Below are positions 23,818 through 27,953 of a DNA stretch of 64,000 nucleotides, one piece after another. The DNA is from Oscillospiraceae bacterium (GTDB taxonomy: Bacteria; Bacillota; Clostridia; Oscillospirales; CAG-272), in the NCBI GenBank assembly GCA_015065385.1, contig SVQK01000056.1, positions 124,001 to 188,000 of the forward strand, read 5' to 3'. The notes beneath the pieces were generated by a model, which worked only from the letters and a program-made list of their open reading frames with translations, had not been told where the DNA came from and made no database searches. Position 1 is the first letter of the stretch. The number at the start of each line of letters is the position of its first letter. The position numbers and the translations under genes are program-made.

Positions 23818-24114
23818 ATGTATATCGTGAATGATATTTGTTATGCCGGAGAGCTTGTCGAGGACATCCGGGTGACGGAGGTCAAACCTCTGCGGGGACG
23901 GATGATGCTCGTGACGTTCTCCACGGGGGAGAAGCGTTTGTTCGACACGACGCTTCTGAAGGGCTCTGCGTTCGAGCCGCTGAAGGATGAAAAGATCTTC
24001 ATGGCTCCGGTCCTGTTCCACGGGGTCATCACATGGAACAACGGGGAAATCGACATCGCGCCGGAGACGGTTTATGTCGAGAGCTACCCATATGAGGAGG
24101 CCGCCGTCGTTTGA
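23818..24114 (+). CDS. DUF2442 family protein (98 aa)
   Basis: VTEVKPLRGRMMLVTFSTGE then FDTTLLKGSAFEPLKDEKIF and ITWNNGEIDIAPETVY are typical of DUF2442. GAGGTGAAAGC precedes ATG 23818, 9 nt after the DUF4160 stop. It is likely the partner (antitoxin or regulator) of the preceding protein. The stop overlaps a TTTGATATT motif. Confidence 0.8.
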   Translation: MYIVNDICYAGELVEDIRVTEVKPLRGRMMLVTFSTGEKRLFDTTLLKGSAFEPLKDEKIFMAPVLFHGVITWNNGEIDIAPETVYVESYPYEEAAVV

Positions 24115-24699
24115 TATTAACGGCAAAGGGTGACGGGAAAAGAGAAACGGGGTCGTGCGATTTGCATGGCCTCTTTCTTTTTGCCGCGCAGATTGATATT
24201 TATAGACTTGTTTAGGAGATCGGGGGGGGGACTTGAGGTTGATTTGGCGAACTTTTGCGGGCGGTTTTCTATCTTAAGATAGTTCTCGAGGGATGCGAGA
24301 TTGATATTTTGTACTTTTTAGGAGACGATTTTACTGGCCAATTTTATAGTTGTAAAAGTGGGCTTTGCCCACCCAAAATGCAGAAAATAATTAGTTTAAC
24401 AAACTAACTGTCCGGAAAAAGTGGGCAACTGGCCACTTTTTTTTCAAAGTTGGCCAGCTGAAAACCGTTGTCTTTATTGGGTTTGAGGCTTCTCTGGCCA
24501 ATTGGCCAACTTTTTTTTAATATTTCCGCGAAACGAAAAAATTCGTTTTTATATAATATAGAGAAAAAACTGGGCAAGTTGGCCAGCGTGGATTTTGAGG
24601 CTGTTTTCACAAGAAAAAGCGCGGCGGAGAGTCCGGTCGCGTTGATTGATATTTTCGGAGATTGAGGGGGGGGGGATGAACGCTTTCGTCGGACTGCGA
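24115..24699. other. Gene-free regulatory stretch with many inverted repeats
   Basis: I see no convincing gene. A terminator-like stem (AAAGAG ... CTCTTT, 24140-24180) closes the DUF pair. Then come hairpins GTGGGC-TTT-GCCCAC (24358), TTAGTTT-AAC-AAACTAA (24392), AAGTGG-N8-CCACTT with a T-run (24418), the palindrome TGGCCAATTGGCCA (24495), and AAACGAA-AAAA-TTCGTTT (24531). TGGCCA occurs six times within 24335-24585. Three TTGATATTT copies and G-runs of 9 and 10 are also present. It could be a replication origin or a regulator-binding region. Confidence 0.5.
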
Positions 24700-24745
24700 C
24701 GCGAAAAAAACATGGGTCTTAATGGAGAACATCCAAAATTACTGA
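24700..24745 (+). promoter_or_regulatory. Bipartite CGCG/TTAATGGA element, copy 7, with extended leader
   Basis: CGCGAAAAAAACATGGG then TCTTAATGGA (19-nt spacing, 24700 to 24719). The identity with copy 8 (25329) extends through GAACATCCAAAATTACTGA, about 45 nt in all, showing a recent duplication of the unit. Confidence 0.7.
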
Positions 24746-24768
24746 TTTTTCAAAAGGAGTTTAGAACT

Positions 24769-25017
24769 ATGGCAAAGATCAATGCGAAGGAAATCGGAAT
24801 GGCGTGCCTGACCGGTGCGAAGAAGATCTGGAAGCCTTTAACGGGCGTTATGATCGCTGCGGGAGCGGTGATCGGAACGTACCTGCTGGGGAAAAAAGAA
24901 CTCGACGCGGAGGAGGCGGCGGAAAACGAGAACCTGCTCGCGGACGGAGCTGAAGAAGAAACGACTGACGAAGAAAGCAACGAGGAAGAATCCGAAGAGG
25001 AGGACGACGCTGAATAA
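24769..25017 (+). CDS. Small membrane protein with acidic tail (82 aa)
   Basis: AAAAGGAG at 24752 sets ATG 24769. A helix at residues 22-41 (PLTGVMIAAGAVIGTYLLG) is followed by about 35 residues that are mostly Glu/Asp. It shares leader, terminator and general design with the next plus-strand gene (25401). Confidence 0.65.
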   Translation: MAKINAKEIGMACLTGAKKIWKPLTGVMIAAGAVIGTYLLGKKELDAEEAAENENLLADGAEEETTDEESNEEESEEEDDAE

Positions 25018-25042
25018 GCGTCCCCTCTTTCTTTTTTTTTTT
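25003..25042 (+). terminator. Rho-independent terminator (copy A)
   Basis: GACGC-TGAATAA-GCGTC with flanking GAG/CTC and a long T-run; the stop codon is in the loop. It is nearly identical to the one at 25549. Confidence 0.75.
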
Positions 25043-25064
25043 GTGTGAGGATTGATATTTTTTG

Positions 25065-25280
25065 TTACTTTGAACGATGTTCTCTTTCGGACTTTTTTCG
25101 GAGGAGTTTTACGGCCTTCGCGACGGTAAGCCCGATCGATACCGCTATTCCGGCGGTGATGATTTTTTCGTTTGTGTTCAATTGGTTATAGGCGGCGTTC
25201 ATGCTTCCGTATCCCCGCTTCATTTCTTTGGTAATCTGGGCGGCGTTCAGCTTTTTGCTCACGTCGGTCTCTCCGGGCAT
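25065..25280 (-). CDS. Small minus-strand membrane protein (71 aa)
   Basis: It starts at ATG 25280 on the minus strand. Residues 38-57 (IITAGIAVSIGLTVAKAVKL) form one helix; both ends are basic. Its own promoter (25294-25322) puts the transcription start only a few bases before the ATG, and no ribosome site is visible, so the mRNA would be almost leaderless. It is inserted between the two duplicated plus-strand units. Confidence 0.55.
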   Translation of the reverse strand: MPGETDVSKKLNAAQITKEMKRGYGSMNAAYNQLNTNEKIITAGIAVSIGLTVAKAVKLLRKKSEREHRSK

Positions 25281-25293
25281 TGATATTTACATG

Positions 25294-25322
25294 ATTATAT
25301 CATAGACACGGAATAAATGCAA
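25294..25322 (-). promoter_or_regulatory. Host-type promoter, minus strand
   Basis: On the minus strand TTGCAT (25317-25322) and TATAAT (25294-25299) are 17 nt apart. It drives the 71-aa gene. Confidence 0.7.
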
Positions 25323-25328
25323 GGACAG

Positions 25329-25373
25329 CGCGAAAAAAACATGGGTCTTAATGGAGAACATCCAAAATTACTG
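25329..25373 (+). promoter_or_regulatory. Bipartite CGCG/TTAATGGA element, copy 8, with extended leader
   Basis: It is identical to copy 7 for about 45 nt, with the CGCG to TTAATGG spacing of 19 (25329 to 25348). It lies back to back with the minus-strand promoter at 25294. Confidence 0.7.
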
Positions 25374-25400
25374 AATGAAGGAGAAATAGAGATAAAAAGC

Positions 25401-25565
25401 TTGAAAAGTATCGTGCTTGGGAGTATCGGAGGCTTGGTGGGCGGGTTTACCGTTCTGCTATGGCTCTGGAGCAGACCGGACACGCTGACGGATGAGCTGA
25501 ATGAAATTCGCTCTGACATCAAAGCTTTGGAGGAATCCAAAAAGACGGAGGACGACGCTGAATAA
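25401..25565 (+). CDS. Small membrane protein with acidic tail (about 54 aa; start uncertain)
   Basis: GAAGGAG at 25377 is the ribosome site, but the codon at normal distance is ATA (25392); TTG 25401 is the nearest standard start, and the in-frame ATG at 25342 lies in the leader. An ATG-to-ATA change may have weakened it. The helix IVLGSIGGLVGGFTVLLWLW is followed by DELNEIRSDIKALEESK and an acidic end (TEDDAE) matching the sister gene at 24769. Confidence 0.5.
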   Translation: MKSIVLGSIGGLVGGFTVLLWLWSRPDTLTDELNEIRSDIKALEESKKTEDDAE

Positions 25566-25586
25566 GCGTCCCCTCTTTCTTTTTGC
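25549..25586 (+). terminator. Rho-independent terminator (copy B)
   Basis: GACGC-TGAATAA-GCGTC then CCCTCTTTCTTTTT, duplicating the terminator at 25003. Confidence 0.75.
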
Positions 25587-25703
25587 GGCGGGTGGGATTG
25601 ATATTTCCGGGAATCGGGGGGGGGACGCGCAGATCGCATGGACTGTAATGAGAGAAGAACGAATATGCGCGTTCTGTTTCTCTTGCGTTTGATCCGCAAA
25701 AAA

Positions 25704-25735
25704 AAAGAGCCCGCGTTTCGGCACAGGCCCTTTTG
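25704..25735 (-). terminator. Terminator, minus strand
   Basis: Read on the minus strand, GGGCCTGTGCCG and CGCGGGCTC pair (with two wobble pairs) and run into nine T. It ends the 34-aa minus-strand gene. Confidence 0.6.
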
Positions 25736-25750
25736 TCCGCTTGCGCGGTA

Positions 25751-25855
25751 TCACTTCCGGTTTTCCACGGAAGCTCTGGCATCCGCCAGCTTTTCCGCAG
25801 CGATCTGCAGAGCAGCGATGATGCCTTCGAGATTTACTCTCCGGCGAGCTTTCAT
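25751..25855 (-). CDS. Small minus-strand helical protein (34 aa)
   Basis: AAAGGAGG lies 8 nt before ATG 25855 and a consensus promoter lies upstream, so this short gene is well supported. The product (MKARRRVNLEGIIAALQIAA, then EKLADARASVENRK) is a basic amphipathic helix. No family was recognised. It is a complete transcription unit with its own terminator. Confidence 0.65.
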   Translation of the reverse strand: MKARRRVNLEGIIAALQIAAEKLADARASVENRK

Positions 25856-25902
25856 TTTTCAGCCCTCCTTTACGGTAGAATCTCTTCTCCTTTTCTACGA
25901 GT

Positions 25903-25931
25903 ATTATACCAAATTTCGGCGGGTTTGTCAA
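25903..25931 (-). promoter_or_regulatory. Consensus sigma70 promoter, minus strand
   Basis: TTGACA (25926-25931) and TATAAT (25903-25908), 17 nt apart, with extended TGG before the -10. This is the best host-type promoter in the window. Confidence 0.85.
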
Positions 25932-25954
25932 GCGGATTGCGGATCGGACGCAAA

Positions 25955-25985
25955 AAAGAACCTATGATCGGACACAGGTTCTTTC
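25955..25985 (-). terminator. Terminator, minus strand
   Basis: AAGAACCT and AGGTTCTT form a perfect 8-bp stem followed by TTTTTTGCG on the minus strand. It ends a transcript from 26272 that has an untranslated 3' part of about 170 nt. Confidence 0.7.
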
Positions 25986-26154
25986 CGGGTTTCCTTCGGA
26001 TGCGGGTGGGCGAACAATCAACACTGATTGATATTCGTACCGCTGGTTTCTCCTTTCAGTTTCGGCTGGCAACGGTCTGCGCGCAAGATCACCGATCATC
26101 CCAAACTGAACGTCCGGCTCCGCATCCAATGGAAGCCCTACGGCTCTTAACCGC

Positions 26155-26241
26155 TTACCTTCGGCTGATGTAATTCAGCACGGCAACTACAGTCTGAATG
26201 AGACTGAGCACCAACATGATGATACCAATCAATTCAGTCAT
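26155..26241 (-). CDS. Small hydrophobic peptide, type I toxin/holin-like candidate (28 aa)
   Basis: ATG 26241 on the minus strand gives MTELIGIIMLVLSLIQTVVA then VLNYISRR, a membrane helix with a short basic end. This is the shape of type I toxins and holin-like toxin peptides of Firmicutes. It has a good promoter (26272-26300) and a long 3' untranslated part to the terminator at 25955, as such toxin mRNAs do. An antisense RNA was not identified, so the toxin role is inference. Confidence 0.5.
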   Translation of the reverse strand: MTELIGIIMLVLSLIQTVVAVLNYISRR

Positions 26242-26271
26242 GTACACCGCTTTCCGTGTGCGCGCGAGAGC

Positions 26272-26300
26272 ATTATAGCACATTCTCGGCGTCTTTGCAA
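26272..26300 (-). promoter_or_regulatory. Host-type promoter, minus strand
   Basis: TTGCAA (26295-26300) and TATAAT (26272-26277) with a 17-nt spacer, reading toward the 28-aa peptide. Confidence 0.7.
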
Positions 26301-26340
26301 CCGGCAGGTTGAACAAAGATCGTTCGGGATCTGTGCGAAA

Positions 26341-26384
26341 AATAAGGAGAGGCGCATAGCTAACATACCCTCTTTATTTTTGCC
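26341..26384. terminator. Probable bidirectional terminator
   Basis: AATAAGGAGAGG pairs with CCCTCTTTATT around about 15 nt, with an A-rich left flank and T-rich right flank, so it can act on both strands. Confidence 0.55.
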
Positions 26385-26764
26385 GAGGATCCGGGGAAGG
26401 TGGTTTTCGAAATGCCCCCCCCCTGTTTTATTGATATTTTCAGACGGTCGGACGCGGCGGAAACATTTTCTGTTATGAAGAGAGGAGACAGAACGGGGTT
26501 TTGGTTCCCGTTTGATTTTGTCTTTCTTTTCGTCATTGATATTTTCGATGACGAAGAAAAAGGAGATACGCGCCAGACGCTGCCAAACAGCTTTTCCGTA
26601 TAAATGAATCACTTCATGTTCGGAACGGTCGGCGGGGTCTGCCGTACTGACGAAGAGCGGTTTCTTTCGCCGCGATTTGCTGCGCGGGATGAATGAGGAG
26701 GAAGTAGTTCATCCCCTACTTGAAATTGCAATGCGTCTTTACGGCGGATCCCCCTTTTTCAGCC
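26385..26764. other. Gene-poor stretch
   Basis: It holds a run of nine C (26415), two TTGATATTT copies (26431, 26536), and a hairpin GGGATGAA/TTCATCCC (26687-26717). An ATG at 26475 opens 42 codons (MKRGDRTGFWFPFDFVF...) without a ribosome site, and I do not accept it as a gene. On the minus strand this is the untranslated region after the 35-aa peptide. Confidence 0.5.
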
Positions 26765-26872
26765 TTACCGCTTACGGATTTGCATCACGCAAGCGACAAC
26801 GGTGGCTAATGCCGACACGACTTCGCATACGGTCTGAACAAAGTCAAACACAAGCTGGATGTCAAACGTCAT
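26765..26872 (-). CDS. Small hydrophobic peptide 2 (35 aa)
   Basis: AGAAAGGGG precedes ATG 26872 on the minus strand. MTFDIQLVFDFVQTVCEVVS then ALATVVACVMQIRKR resembles the 28-aa peptide (a QTV segment, hydrophobic core, I-x-K/R-R end), suggesting the two are relatives. TAAAAT at 26911-26916 on the minus strand is a possible -10, with no clear -35. It may be a toxin-like peptide. Confidence 0.5.
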   Translation of the reverse strand: MTFDIQLVFDFVQTVCEVVSALATVVACVMQIRKR

Positions 26873-26965
26873 GGCGCGCCCCTTTCTTTCTACATGCGGG
26901 CGCACGGATATTTTAGCACAGGTCGTCATCACTCGCGTGCACAATTTTCAGAAAGGAGAAACAAA

Positions 26966-27304
26966 ATGGCAAAAAAGAAAGAGAACCGGTTTCAGCGGGA
27001 AGTGATTCAGGAGCTGAAAAGCCGGTTTCCGGGATGCGTCGTGATGAAGAACGCCACCGGGTTCCACGACGGGTTCCCGGACATTGTGATGTATCTCGGG
27101 CGCGTCTGGGCGATGCTCGAATGCAAGCGGGAGAAGGCGGCGAAGAAACGGCCGAACCAGCTGTACTGGGTGGACCGGATGGACGGGATGTCCTTCGCGC
27201 GGTTCATTTACCCGGAGAACAGGGCCAAGGTCATGGCGGAGCTTGAGGCGTTCGTCGTGGCTTCTGTCGGCATTGATATTTCCGGCAGGAGGGACGCCGC
27301 ATGA
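26966..27304 (+). CDS. VRR-NUC domain nuclease (112 aa)
   Basis: ATG 26966 has GAAAGGAG. The order FQREVIQELKSRFPGCVVMK, GFPDIVMYLGR, WAMLECKREK and RPNQLYWVDRM gives the E ... PD ... ExK ... Q core of VRR-NUC endonucleases. Phage versions are proposed junction resolvases or branch nucleases in replication and packaging. It overlaps the next nuclease gene by 4 nt. Confidence 0.8.
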   Translation: MAKKKENRFQREVIQELKSRFPGCVVMKNATGFHDGFPDIVMYLGRVWAMLECKREKAAKKRPNQLYWVDRMDGMSFARFIYPENRAKVMAELEAFVVASVGIDISGRRDAA

Positions 27305-27870
27305 GCTTCCAGTTCAACCGGCACGCGGAGATCGAGGGCAAGCACGCTTTTCTCTCGGCGTCGAAGTATCATTGGATCCGGTACGATGAAGCGAAGATGG
27401 CCGACGTATTCCGCAATTTCTTCGCGGCGGAGCAGGGAACGCGGATGCACGATTTCGCGTCCCATTGCATTCGGATGGGACAGAAGCTTCCGCGGACGAA
27501 GCAGACGCTCAACATGTTCGTCAACGACGCGGTGGAGTTCGGGATGTCCTCGGAGGTGGTGCTGTATTACAGCCGCAACTGTTTCGGGACGACGGACGCG
27601 ATCGGTTTCCGGAATGGGGTGCTCCGCATTCACGACTACAAGAGCGGTGTGATCCCGGCGCATTTCGAGCAGCTCTTCGTCTACGCGGCTCTGTTTTGTC
27701 TGGAATACGACGTTGCGCCGGAGGATATTCAGATCGAGCTGCGGATCTATCAGTCGGGTGAGATTCAGAAATGCAGGCCGGAGCCGGAGGTGATCCGGGA
27801 GGTCATGCGGAAAGCGGTGGATTTTGACATGCTGATCGAATCCATCAAAGAGGAAGAGCGGGCCAATTGA
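27301..27870 (+). CDS. PD-(D/E)XK (RecB/Cas4-like) nuclease (189 aa)
   Basis: Motifs include RMHDFASHCI (a conserved His, near residue 48), GTTDAIGF (D, near 100), LRIHDYKSG (D..K, near 111) and EQLFVYAALFCLEY (QxxxY, near 122). These place it in the RecB/Cas4-like PD-(D/E)XK group common in phage recombination modules. It is coupled to the VRR-NUC gene and its stop is the TGA of TTGATATTT. Confidence 0.75.
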   Translation: MSFQFNRHAEIEGKHAFLSASKYHWIRYDEAKMADVFRNFFAAEQGTRMHDFASHCIRMGQKLPRTKQTLNMFVNDAVEFGMSSEVVLYYSRNCFGTTDAIGFRNGVLRIHDYKSGVIPAHFEQLFVYAALFCLEYDVAPEDIQIELRIYQSGEIQKCRPEPEVIREVMRKAVDFDMLIESIKEEERAN

Positions 27871-27881
27871 TATTTGAAATA

Positions 27882-27921
27882 GGGGGTGGGATCGCCGGAT
27901 GTGACCCCCTCTTCTTTTTCA
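27882..27921 (+). terminator. Rho-independent terminator
   Basis: GGGGGT ... ACCCCC stem followed by TCTTCTTTTTC, between the nuclease and RNAP-like genes. A TTGATATTT copy follows at 27921. Confidence 0.65.
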
Positions 27922-27953
27922 TTGATATTTGCAAAGAAAGGCAGATTACAGCC

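Larger units (their letters stand above)
501..27931 (+). repeat. Dispersed TTGATATTT motif family (about 25 copies)
   Basis: Perfect or near-perfect copies lie at about 501, 1247, 3334, 10322, 11102, 14823, 15671, 16000, 18943, 19726, 20259, 20996, 22489, 22842, 23481, 24193, 24301, 24646, 25051, 25281, 25597, 26431, 26536, 27272, 27867 and 27921, all on the plus strand. Many supply the TGA stop of a gene and lie 25-75 nt before the next start. TTTATATTT variants occupy similar places (12239, 18170, 19258, 21530). Within genes the Asp-Ile pair is often written GATATT although GAC and ATC are favoured elsewhere. Confidence 0.7.

Noticed and set aside
24115-24699. tRNA gene in the gene-free zone
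   Set aside because: The hairpins do not form a cloverleaf and no CCA-like 3' end or T-loop GTTCGA was found.
25638-26173. Overlapping plus-strand frames rich in Ser/Phe/Arg
   Set aside because: They lie antisense to well-supported minus-strand micro-genes and lack ribosome sites.
26475-26603. 42-codon plus-strand frame beginning MKRGDRTGFW
   Set aside because: No ribosome site is visible and two TTGATATTT motifs explain its DIF codons.
26238-26612. 124-codon minus-strand open frame
   Set aside because: It has no ribosome site, overlaps a terminator and the 28-aa peptide promoter, and the translation looks like noise.
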